A stretch of DNA of 26,750 nucleotides, taken from the NCBI GenBank assembly GCA_001630475.1, contig KV419442.1, forward strand, positions 1 to 26,750, written 5' to 3'. Of this stretch, positions 11,121 to 20,307 are shown one piece after another. Source of the stretch: Sistotremastrum niveocremeum HHB9708 (taxonomy: Eukaryota; Basidiomycota; Agaricomycetes; Sistotremastrales; Sistotremastraceae). The notes beneath the pieces were generated by a model, which made no database searches, was not told where the DNA came from, and saw only the letters and a program-made list of their open reading frames with translations. A program made the translations under genes and the position numbers. Position 1 is the stretch's first letter. Each line of letters starts with the position of its first letter.

Positions 11121-11592
11121 ATTCAGATTTGCCACTCCAGCCTGAGATCCTCCTTCGCAGCGAGCCCTCTCGAAGGCGTAATCACGGATGACAACAATAT
11201 CTCTGGAATCTACCCCTTACTTCGCGAGACAACAAACGATATTAAGTGGAAAGTGAATTCTCTGGGAGCAAGACTCAATTCGTTTTATCTAGCCGATTCT
11301 TCGATTGACTTCTGTCGACATCGAGTTGCAATCTTAGTCAGCCCTCGAAGCCTCGTTTATTGTCTGCCACTCGCCTTCTATGACAATAGATGTTTGTCAT
11401 CCAGGAACGACGCCACAAACTCCTTCACATCTCTTCTTGCACCAAGTTCTCGTTCAAACGATTCCTCATTCAGCCGAACTTCTCAATTTGACTCGTCGAC
11501 TTCTGTCGACAAGAGACAACAACTTGCATATGTGGCTCTCGCTCTTGTGGCTTTGGGTTTCGTGATACTCTGTGGCTTCAAACGATTTTCTG
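11121..11592. other. Intergenic region before the small Cys/His gene
   Basis: A 141-codon plus-strand frame (11253-11678) is open but runs across the TATA box of the next gene, has a Ser-rich composition and no recognisable domain. I treat it as chance. No other gene seen. Confidence 0.3.
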
Positions 11593-11599
11593 TATATAA
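11593..11599 (+). promoter_or_regulatory. TATA box of the small Cys/His gene
   Basis: TATATAA lies 124 bp before the ATG at 11723. It is followed by a pyrimidine- and A-rich leader with many C-runs and a tacc-ATG start context, as expected of a fungal core promoter. Confidence 0.55.
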
Positions 11600-11722
11600 G
11601 ATGAGGCAAACGAGGCTTATCCTCCATCCAATAACCCACCTTCAGCCATCGTTCCATCCTTTCAATCTACCCCACTAACAAAAACTCCACTCCACCACTT
11701 TGTCAAACTTTCATCTTTTACC

Positions 11723-12172
11723 ATGTGTCAAGAAATCCAGTAAGTCTCTTCATGATCTCTTCGCCGCTCCAGCCTGAACGAACATTACAGCTCGATGCAC
11801 CTCTTCACCAAGTGTTCCGTATGCCCACCACCCGGATGTTTCTTTACCTCCGCTAACATTCAACTTCCAGCACCGCATCGCCGATCCCAGGAGCACAAGT
11901 CAAACATACAAAGACTGTGGCAGAGTAGACTGTAAACACAGTTCCGCTCACGAACATCGCAAGAGTGGTGCTCACTGCAGATGCATCGGTGTAAGTCTTC
12001 CATTAACATAGTTCATCGACGGTCTATTAAATATTTGTGAACTCAGACTATGGTGAAGTCAGCGGCAATTACGAACCGTTCTGCAGACATCTGTCCGAAA
12101 TGTCAGAGCGAGGCCGATGACTTTGGGATGGCTCTTGCGTTGGGACCACCCAAGTATGGAAGGAAAAATTAG
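11723..12172 (+). CDS. Small Cys/His-rich protein, 96 aa, 4 exons
   Basis: Exons 11723-11739, 11791-11818, 11871-11990 and 12047-12172 (TAG) sum to 291 nt. All donors and acceptors are consensus (gtaagt, gtatgc, gtaagt; acag, ccag, tcag), and phases match. The product starts MCQEI and has KCSH near residue 15, then a DCGRVDCKHSSAHEH block, a CRC pair and a late CPKC pair, so eight of its nine Cys, with several His, form spaced clusters that could bind zinc. This pattern (an early MC, a C-x-H pair, a C-x4-C-x-SSAH block) is one I know from small uncharacterised fungal proteins; their function is not known to me. No signal peptide or membrane segment. It stands alone with its own TATA box. Confidence 0.7.
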
Positions 12173-13141
12173 AACCCTTTCATCCCGTCGCTGCTTAGAG
12201 ACTTCTTGACCCTAATACCAATAGCACCATATACTGCTACGAAGTTGTAAGTTAGTACGAACTCTCATGTTTATATTTCCTAACTCGCATTGACCTTCTT
12301 GTACATAATCCGTATCGGCTATTCCTTTCTCTGTATAAATTTATTCTCGATTATCATTCATTTTGAATGCCCTTACTCACTGCCTCGATTGTTGTCGAAT
12401 CTACAACAACAAGCTTGTTGACTGGATCGGAGTGCCGAGACTAAATCCGACGTCGCCGGACATGCCGAATGCAAGCCGATGCTGCCGCACAAGCGCCCAG
12501 CAGCAAAATCTCGGTGCAACGCGAGCATCAGCTGGAGAACAGTTTGGATGCCCTCAAGGATCACCTGCATCTACAATGACCCTGCGTGAAGCTCCATCGT
12601 ACGGAAACATGAGGAAACGACTTCCTATGGAGAGCTTTGACCATATTGGATGCGTAAGAAAATTTCCTCAGGGAGAGCTCGTCTTGACATTCAAATCGAA
12701 TAGGGTCTCTATAGGCTTTCATAAAATCGTTACTTCATAAAGACGAGGTCAAAGCTCAGCATACCAAGCGCCGCCTTACAGGGATCCTTTCGAATAACGT
12801 GGCGGCCCACTGGCGGGCGGGCAGAGCCAAGCATGCGTCCACGTCATCTGTAGACCGCCCGCGAGCAACGCGATTCCAGCCCGCCCAATAATACATCGAC
12901 GATACAGTTTTGGCCTGCCGCCATTATTGAGGCGATTAGCACCTATTTCTCCGGTATGGTGGGCCGTTTGGAGATAACTCCGTCTTCTCATAAAAAGTGA
13001 TCGAGCCGATCATTTCACTACGCGTGGACCTGGTTTGGTGCGTGCCTTACCTCTCTGAAACGATTGAGGTCTCTAATACATTCGTCTATAGCATGGCTTG
13101 CAACGGCGTAACTTAAAACTTCAATTCTAACGTCCATCAAG
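12173..13141. other. Unassigned region
   Basis: The 3' flank of the Cys/His gene is AT-rich to about 12360. A 125-codon plus-strand frame (12363-12740) and shorter frames on the other strand are open but unrecognised. 12770-12900 is G/C-rich with several GGCGGGC/GCCCGCC runs facing each other. An acceptor-like site with a ctaac branch motif ends at 13141. Confidence 0.3.
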
Positions 13142-13558
13142 TTTTGCATCTTTATTCTTTCGTACAAAAGCTATACACCATCTTGCTACCATTTGGAAGA
13201 CGAACAACTGGAATGTTCGGCTTTTATTCTGTTCCTGAAGTCCGATCATATATATACAAGATCCGGGTCCATTATCATCCGCGCTCGAGAACTTCGGTCG
13301 AATATATGTGCCTTGCTCTTGTATTTCGCAAAACTTTGCATGCGACCTTTCGAATGCAAAACGGTGATCGAAAAGATCAAGACTTTAGAACGTTCGCGGC
13401 GTTTGGCGGTTTCTGGAAGCTGGAGCGTTGAGTTCTTCCATTGGTCCTTCCAACGCTCGTCTTCAATCGAATCGCTTGAAGCGAATAGCATTCAGGTGAG
13501 CTTTCAATACCAACGCACGTTCCTGTCATAATAATCGTTTCAGGTTGTCCGTATTTAG
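13142..13558 (+). CDS. Possible last two exons of an unrecognised gene
   Basis: An open frame from an acceptor (ctaac-gtccatcaag, ending 13141) runs to a consensus donor at 13496. A 48-nt intron (13496-13543, ending tttcag) is followed by a five-codon exon ending in TAG at 13556-13558. The product piece is about 120 residues with a hydrophobic middle and a basic KTLERSRR patch. I found no certain upstream exon, and the minus strand is also open for 81 codons (13246-13491), so this is weak. No family recognised. Confidence 0.3.
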
Positions 13559-13886
13559 GATTTTCGACTCCTTACATCGCGTCACAAATTCGAAACTGGA
13601 TCCTACATCCGGCCAATAATATTGTGGTCTAACGATCCGCAGTCAGCGATGAGCTCCAAGGAGCGTCAGATGTTGAACGGAGTGCGCTCACCGTCTGCGA
13701 CGTCTTACAAGAAATCGTACGTTTTAATTTTTGGCCCAATCAACATTCTCCGATCGACTCCTCCAGGCAGCGGATCGCCAAATTCTTGCCTTATTTGGGA
13801 GCACTTTGGCCAAAGATAGTAAACGGAGATCCCGGGCATCCCAATGCGGTCAGATGAATTTTCGATTGCGTCACGCGTCACGCCTG

Positions 13887-13894
13887 TATATAAA
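13887..13894 (+). promoter_or_regulatory. TATA box of the Rds1-like gene
   Basis: TATATAAA lies 73 bp before the ATG at 13960. A C/T-rich leader and an attacc-ATG context follow. Just upstream is a tcacgcgtcacgc motif pair. 13559-13880 holds no other gene that I can support. Confidence 0.6.
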
Positions 13895-13959
13895 CCGTAC
13901 GCAATGTTACAATTTTCTTTACCCTTCCTTTCGTCCCTCCCATCCCCTCAATAATTACC

Positions 13960-14998
13960 ATGTTGTTCGCCACCTTCGTTGCCTCTTCCCTCGCCGTCGC
14001 TGCCGTCGCGTTGCCCACCCAGAAGCGCGCCGATGTGCCCACCGCCACCGACATCCTCCAGTATGGTACGCGCGTTCTTCTTTTCCCCAACGCGTACTTT
14101 TTTTCTGACATCCCTTCCTATGTATAGCTCTTACTCTGGAGCATCTCGAGGCGGCTTTCTACTCGCAGTACCTCGACCAATTCGACGCCGCCGCTTTCGA
14201 AAAAGATGGATACGCCCCCTGGGTCCGTGGTCGCTTCGAACAGATCGCCCAGCACGAAGCAACGCACGTGTCTTTCCTCTCCTCCGCTCTCGGAGATGCC
14301 GCGACGAAGGCTTGCACCTACAAATTCCCCGTCACCGACCCCAAGAGCTTCGTCGCTTTGAGTCAGATCCTCGAGGGTGTCGGTGTTACGGCCTACCTCG
14401 GTGCCGCTCAGTTCTTGACGGCCGACTTAGTCCCCGTTGCTGGTTCTATCCTTACTACTGAGTACGTTATTCATCTCATCTTTTCTTTCTCTCGTCTGAT
14501 CGATTTTCAGGGCTCGTCATGCCGCTTGGGTCGGATCTGCTGTCAGTCAAGGTACCCCCTGGTCCGGCGCATTCGATGTACGTATCTTCTGCGTCTCTTT
14601 TCTTCCGTTCGTTGACGTCATGTTAGACTCCTCAAACCCTCGACGAGGTATACTCTCTCGCATCCAGCTTCATCACCGGCTGCCCTTCGTCCAACCCCGC
14701 TCTTCCCGTAAAGGCATTCCCCGCCCTCACCGTTGGACCCGCTGCACCCGCCGCAGGCTCATCCGTCACCCTCACCTTCGACGGTGCCGCCGACGGACAG
14801 TTCCTCGCGCTCATGACCGGCCTTACCCCCAAGTTCGTTCCCATCTCCTCCGGCAAAGCCACCCTCCCCGCCGGTCTCCAAGGAACCGTCTACGCCGTCG
14901 TCTCCAAGAACGGAACTGCCGTCTCCGACGAAGATACCGTTGCCGGACCCGCCATTCTCTCTTTCCCCTTCGACTCTTATGCTTCCAACCCCCAGTAA
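13960..14998 (+). CDS. Secreted ferritin-like protein of the Rds1 type, 292 aa
   Basis: Exons 13960-14065, 14128-14461, 14511-14577 and 14627-14998 (TAA) sum to 879 nt; introns are 49-62 nt with gtacgt-type donors. Residues 1-18 form a signal peptide ([17 protein letters not shown]), followed by PTQKR, a Kex2-like cleavage site at residue 23. Residues about 27-200 form a ferritin-like domain: LEHLEAAF (E40, E43), QHEATH (E79-x-x-H82) and TEARHAAW (E147, H150), the carboxylate and histidine spacing expected of a di-iron four-helix bundle. The C-terminal 100 residues are Ala/Pro/Ser/Val-rich, probably a beta-type tail. The family is named after fission yeast rds1, a stress- and nutrient-responsive gene; the reaction is not established. 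Codons end in C far more than in the neighbouring genes (GCC, CTC, GTC, ACC), suggesting strong expression. Complete and apparently functional. Confidence 0.88.
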
Positions 14999-15479
14999 AT
15001 CATTCAAAATAATCATGGACTTCGTTCGTAGCTTGCATTAGTTTGCTTCGCTCAGTTAGCTTTATTCGTACTCTTGTGACAATCTTTTTGATCCGCTCTC
15101 TTTTTTATATTATTTTGGGTCCACAGTTGTAGCCAGCATTCGTAATTCATACCATGTTCAACTGCTCAGTTCGAGACGCGAGGCTTGATAAAACCGGTAA
15201 TTTCAAAACCTTCTCTCACAGGACGTGGCATGCATGCAAACGAACAGAGCACACTGGTACTAAGTATGAAACTATTCTTCAAGTTGACTGACGCAGCATC
15301 GCATTACCCCGCTGGAAGTCCTCGATATCTTGAAACCCATGCCGATGCTTTCCGGCACTACTGTACTGGGCTAGACGTATTCCTATGCTCTCGCAGTTTG
15401 AACCGGCGTAGAGGAACGCAGCCACACAATAATCTCGTCTTGCGGATACATCTCCGAGTCCTGATTCTCCTCTGAAAAT
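14999..15479. other. 3' flank of the Rds1-like gene
   Basis: The first 130 bp are T-rich with ttttttatattatttt near 15100, a likely 3'-end region. A 96-codon plus-strand frame (15185-15475) is open but lacks any recognised feature. No gene supported. Confidence 0.35.
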
Positions 15480-16034
15480 TCAAATTATGGAGCGGCGTCT
15501 CCCACCTCCTCCTCCAAGTCCTTGACCCAAGTCGAAGTATACGCTGAATGCACGAATTGATGTAAGCAGCGATCTTCTCATTATCCTCTTGGAGTTCTTC
15601 ACGGATTCGAAGACGACGCCGAACATATTTTCGCTACTTGTTTCGCTATCGATGTTGAATCCGGTATCGTTATCCTTTCCCGAGCTTCGTTCGACCATCC
15701 ATGGGGCCCTGAATTAGCAACAAAACGGCGTTTATTGGTCGTGTGGCTTCGAGTCTTTGAAGTTTTTGAAGGAACCTGGGAAGCAATTCTCTTCTCCGTT
15801 TCGGGATTGAGCAAGATTTGAACGGAGATATCGGCCGGTTGGCCTTTCGGCACAAACAACAACAGGTTTCGGCTCGGCGTCGGCTCCTTGAAATCGACTT
15901 CACAGAGAGGAAGAATAAATAGTGCAACGGAAATCGCATAAAGGACCAAGAATTAGATTTCAGCTATCGGTCCATACTATTCCATATGATACGAACCCGC
16001 TTCCAAGGCTTCTGGGACATCTATGCACCTAGAT
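15480..16034 (-). repeat. 3' flank of D, homologous to the 3' flank of C
   Basis: Read on the minus strand, the DNA after gene D aligns with that after gene C (agaagcctt, gccgaaacctgttg, gatatctccgt). Several minus-strand frames (15949-15599, 15939-15670, 15698-15480) hold protein-like pieces, including an REELQEDNEKIAAYIN coiled-coil-like stretch near 15600, but they shift frame with no clean introns. I read this as a decayed gene remnant carried with the duplication. Confidence 0.4.
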
Positions 16035-18899
16035 TCAAAAGTCGGGATTCGCGAGTTGTACCCTAAACGCCTCTGCTATTGGCTTTACCTTCGCAATGCC
16101 ACTATTGAAATTCGTCGTCGAATCTGCCTCCCAAGTCTCAGATTGCCTCCACTGCAACGTTTGATCAATTGCTGAGCATTCCGACAGACACAGCGAACCG
16201 CTCACATAATTATGGTGAAGAGACGCCTCCACCCTCCGAACTAAGAACAATAATTCCGCACCCCTTCCGATGAGCTCCATGGGAGATATATCACGATGAG
16301 CATCAGACAGAGCTTTCTGATGAGCCGTGAGGTGATCCGGGTTCACTCTAAGTGTCCTATGTTCCTGTCCGAGATACGTGTCGAGGATAACGGCAGCGAA
16401 ATTAACATGATAAAATATCTGTAGATTGATTGAGTTCGTAATCCCTGATAGAAAGCGTCGATAACTTACATACAGATCTTGAGGACGCGTCCCGGCAGCT
16501 CTTGCGCGTGTACACTGTTCGTACGACATTTGTAGGCTCCATCGAATGATAACGCTCAGCTCATGCCGAGTCTGGTCATCCTGCCAGTGGTTTCGTACAG
16601 CAAAAACAGTGCCCAGTATAACCCTAAAATTTGGGTTGGTGCTGATGTGTGAATTGCGATATCGGAAAGACTCACAGACCAAGGGCCAGTTCCGGATCCC
16701 AGAGCTTCGCAGCAAAATATTTTCGTAAAGCACGTCGCAAGTATTGTCTGCTCACTTGTACGAGTCTCACGTTGATATCCACCTTTGGTAAACATAAGCA
16801 TACATGTAGTAGGAATATGCTTCTGTGGTAACCAATACTCACCCAACTCGTCGGTGTTAACTTGGACCTCAAAGAAGCTAGGGCTGCGAAACACAAGCCT
16901 TTCTCTCCATCAGTGCCATCCAAACGCATGTCAGGTGGTCCACCTGATCCAGCATGTTCTTTCGGATATAGATTACATAGACCCAGAAGTTGTTTCCTCC
17001 GATCTACTGAGAGTACGGAATCAAAACCTTGTAATTCCGGTAGGTTCTTCGCCCCGAGAAACCTTGTGACGGCCATGATTAATTCGCCGGGTGGCATATA
17101 CAACTCATTTGCGCGAGCGGTAAGAAGAGCCGTCCAAAGGTCCTTAAATTGTGGGTCGTGACCATACTTTGGTACCCATGGACCGCTAATGTTAAAGCTT
17201 TCTCTATATCCTGGACCGGCGACGGAGGCAGTAGGCTGCTGCTGCCTGAGGGCACTCAGTTTCATAGTCGAAGTCGAAGGACCCGATTGCGCTTCCCGCG
17301 TACGGTGGAGCTGAGAGTATTGGGCCTGAAAATGAGAAGTCTCAGTGGCTTTTCGTGTTATTGATTAGACACGCATCACCAATGTATCGACCTTAGCATT
17401 CTGCAGTGAATTGAAGCTCGGGCCGGAACCAGCCGGTCTCGACCAAGTGTTTCGCGAACCCCCAACAGAGCAGCAATGCGTTTCTGGGCCACCTTCTTGC
17501 CCTGTCTCTATGTTGATGTTCAATCCAAATTGATTCGTCCTCTCGGTTATGGGTTCCTCCGATAATGATTCGGCGGAAACGCGAGCGCGAGGTTCTTCCT
17601 TGACCTCGGGAACGACGGAGTAAGCTGAAGACTTAAGACAGACAGCATCAGCGTTGATCGGGACACTCTTAGACGAACGCACTGGTCGGCCATTGAACTC
17701 AGCAAAGCAATCAGCAAAGTACCCAGGGAAGAATAGGGCTGGTGACGTGCGAGCATTCTATCAGTTGGCTCAAGGGGTTTTCGGAACCTTAAATCCGTAC
17801 CCTGGGTCAGGGTGTGTGTGTGGGTCTCGAGGCCTTCCACACGTAAGTGCCCACCTATAAATAATATTTATATTAATTATTTAACGATTATATATGAGTG
17901 TCGGAGTGCTCCAGGATACACTGGAAGCCTTGAAATCGTGTTTTGGCCTCTCCAACAGCCAAAAATCATATAATATTGCACTATCTATGGTCCACTGCTT
18001 GTATATGACCAAAATATTAATATATTAATTGATTTTATGTGTACATCGGTGTGTAATATTGAAAGGAGTATTGTTCATATGACCTCTGATGGGCTTGATA
18101 ACTGGGTGTACGCAAGCTGAGTTCAAAACCATACCTGAAAAGGGATTCCCCGGTGTCGGAAATATTCCGGAAACGTCCAAAAATGGAAATTATCTCGGAG
18201 ATAACGGATTTAAGAGGTGTGTGTGTGTGTCTCAAGGCCTTCCCCGCGTAAGGTGACGTATGTTCCATGTTTGCATTTTCGAAAACCCCTTGAGTTGGCT
18301 TATCGCGAGCAGCGTACATCGAAACCCACAAGCGTCGCCGGGCTCTGCCGCATGTATGTCTGGCAAGGTTTTGTTAGATTTATGTGTGGCGGAAGATCCG
18401 GATGAGAGAATTTTTTCCTGAGATAGGTGTCAGTTTGATATACCTGTCTCTGGTCTTCCGCGCGACCTACTTCGATGGGCTCATGCGGAGGTTGATGAAT
18501 GGTATTTCTTTTTATTACATGACTCCCTAGCGCCTCTGGATCCTCTCTTCCGATGGAGATAATCGGAGGGGGGTATATGGCGCCAATTGAAAAATGATCA
18601 TGAAGGGACTGGCGAAATGATAATTAGAACTGATCAACATGAGGCTAGCCTGGCTAGGCTATCCCCCCAGGTAGGCTTTCGACACTTACAGCATCTATCT
18701 GTCCGGAGTCTTGGTGACAGGGTCCAAAGCTGATCTCTGGCAGCGGCCCTGTCAGCAACCCCTCAGTATGCATCTCATCTCCTTGTGCAGGTGCAGCAGT
18801 TCCTTTGCCTTGAGCATATGGATGCTCTGGAAAACACTCGATAAGTTTTTTGGTCGTTTTCAGCGAATCAGTGTCCTCACTTTGATTGAATAGAGACAT
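16035..18899 (-). CDS. Family member D, 11 exons, 583 aa, unknown function
   Basis: Minus-strand exons: 18899-18881, 18826-18690, 18608-18471, 18417-18330, 17738-17683, 17631-17392, 17325-16843, 16782-16676, 16623-16470, 16418-16206, 16151-16035. They sum to 1752 nt with no stop. Layout and phases follow C exon for exon. Intron 4 (18329-17739) is 591 nt because a MITE sits in it; without the MITE and one target copy it would be 61 nt and align with the 61-nt intron of C. The N-terminal half is low in order, with LLTGPLPEIS and YPPPIISI motifs as in C, and exon 7 has a Gln-rich RQQQP stretch. The C-terminal half keeps PELQGFDSVLS, GTDGEKGLCFAALASL, WDPELALGL and FYHVNFAAVILDTYLG. Intron 5 (17682-17632) is 51 nt, in frame and stop-free, so it might be retained. 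Apparently intact; function unknown. Confidence 0.78.
17769..18294. mobile_element. 526-bp MITE in intron 4 of gene D
   Basis: The ends are terminal inverted repeats: CTCAAGGGGTTTTCGGAA at 17769 and its near-complement ending CCCCTTGAG at 18294. They are flanked by TTGG on both sides (17765-17768 and 18295-18298), a 4-bp target duplication. Near each end lies a direct copy of about 40 bp, (GT)n followed by gtctc(g/a)aggccttcc (about 17818-17860 and 18215-18255). The interior is AT-rich and carries no ORF. The matching intron in gene C lacks it, which gives the empty site. Non-autonomous DNA element; the superfamily is not settled by the 4-bp duplication. Confidence 0.75.
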
Positions 18900-19694
18900 G
18901 ACAGGGTGGGGACGAGCTGGGGTGAGTGGAGAAAAGAATGAAGTGGGGAAATGTAGGAATTGGGAGTCCAAGTCGACAATGAAATGGATAAGTTCGCCAC
19001 TGGAGTCGCAGAGTGAAAACCCGAAGAGTAAGGAAGGTGGATGAAGGGAGGAGTATTTGAGAGGAAAGAAAGACGAAGTCACACGAGAAAATAGCACGCA
19101 AGTATGGGGGTAGTATTCGGTGTGGTCCTAGCAGATCATACAAGAGTATTTATAGTGAAAAGTCCAAGTCAAACCAACCAATGAAAATGCAAGAAACATG
19201 ACCCGGCCGAAGGTCTACAAAAACAGTCTGATCCGCAAGCTGTGCTTCAACGGATCAACATGAAATGGCCTAGAAACAAACACAAAATGTAAGTCCAACC
19301 AATAATAGTAAGCCAACTCGAAATGCCGAAGTCCGGATATGATCCTAGTGTCAGAATACCCTGACCTGACAAGACCGATGAAGAGGATATTGCCAAGGCT
19401 TGGGACGGCGACAGTTAAAGTGTGAGAGAGTCGGTAATGGTCAGAGGGATGTATGGAACGATACTGCATTAGGACTGGATGCGTGACTAATTAGGAAAAG
19501 TCGAGGTCCGAATTTGAAGGGGAATGAGGTGAAACTGATGAATAAAGTCGAAATGGTGCCTTGAAACAGCGGGGATGACAAAGGAATGATGAGTGATAAT
19601 GAAGGTGGTGACGATTACTGGACGATGACGATGAAGGAACGACGGTGGTGGAGACAGTAACGAAGGAATGTCGAGGAGTTGAGGACGAGCGAGA
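18900..19694 (-). promoter_or_regulatory. Upstream region of gene D with TATA box
   Basis: Read on the minus strand, about 90 bp before the ATG align with the C/T-rich leaders of B and C, but the CACGTG box is missing. A TATA-like TATAAATA lies at 19154-19147, about 250 bp before the ATG. Farther upstream, short ORFs on the minus strand (for example 19711-19487) have no recognised motif. Nothing else is supported. Confidence 0.35.
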
Positions 19695-19892
19695 GTCGGA
19701 GTTTCAAACAAGTCTGCAAGTTGCAGACTTGTCGCGGCAATGTCCGAAACGTCGGAGTTTGAACAAGTTCGTAAATAACGAACTTATCGCGGCAGAGTCC
19801 GGGAGGTCGGAGTTTGAATATCTCCGCTAAGTCCGAATGAAGTCTGCAAGTTGCAAACTTGTTGCGGTCGTATCGGCGCGTCGGAGTTTGAA
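19695..19892. repeat. Array of hairpin repeats with GTCGGAGTTT headers
   Basis: The 10-mer gtcggagttt begins at 19695, 19751, 19806 and 19880. The first three units each contain a 21-nt dyad: 19710-19730 (10-bp arms, one-base loop), 19765-19785 (8-bp arms around aaata) and 19840-19860 (same arms as the first with one mismatch). After each dyad comes t(c/t)gcgg. The dyad of unit 2 differs in sequence from that of unit 1 but is still self-complementary. Confidence 0.65.
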
Positions 19893-20021
19893 ATAAAAAT
19901 CGAAAGTCGAACTTGAGGAATCTTGAGTGGGTTGATGAGCACAAATAATATGACGACTTAGCATGTGCTATGGGTCGCGGACCCTACATCTCCCCATCAC
20001 TCAGATCTGAACTGTCCTCAG

Positions 20022-20290
20022 TGTTGGACGGATGAGCCAGTACGATGGCTATCGGAGTTAACGGAGTTAACGGAGAGAGAGGAGTCTGGCGATCGAGGGT
20101 GATCGTACTCAATCAGTGGCGTAGCTGTACAGCCGTTACTATATTAGGGACCATCCGACATGTATATAGTCGCATACCGGATGTCCGGAATAGGTAGAGG
20201 TTCTACTTCTACCTATTGACCGGATATCCAGGTTAGTATATTAATCTAGAGGTTCTACTTCTACCTATTGACCGGATATCCAGCTTAACA
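20022..20290 (+). mobile_element. 5' LTR of a Ty1/copia retrotransposon, 269 bp
   Basis: Begins TGTTGG and ends TTAACA (TG...CA with matching TGTT/AACA ends) and abuts a primer-binding site at 20291. CTCAG at 20017-20021 would be the left 5-bp target duplication. No second copy of this LTR was found in the window. Confidence 0.7.
20179..20287. repeat. 41-bp direct repeat and nested hairpin inside the LTR
   Basis: 20195-20235 and 20247-20287 are 41-bp copies (tagaggttctacttctacct, then attgaccggatatcca) that differ by one base. The first copy, together with its left neighbour, folds: ggatgtccgg (20179-20188) faces ccggatatcc (20220-20229), and inside it aataggtaga faces tctacctatt. Confidence 0.7.
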
Positions 20291-20307
20291 GGTTATGAGC
20301 CCTGCGC
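20291..20307 (+). other. Primer-binding site for initiator Met-tRNA (half-tRNA type)
   Basis: ggttatgagccctgcgc directly follows the LTR. From the known yeast initiator tRNA it is the exact complement of the anticodon arm, including the CAT anticodon. Priming from the anticodon region rather than the tRNA 3' end is a known habit of some copia-type elements. Confidence 0.7.

Noticed and set aside
11253-11678. 141-codon ORF before the Cys/His gene
   Set aside because: It overlaps the TATA box of the next gene and shows no domain; composition fits non-coding DNA.
13979-15016. Several long ORFs on both strands over the Rds1-like gene
   Set aside because: They are shadow frames caused by the strong C-ending codon bias of the spliced gene.
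17815-18260. (GT)n runs as simple microsatellites
   Set aside because: They are part of an about 40-bp directly repeated segment near both ends of the MITE, so they belong to the element.
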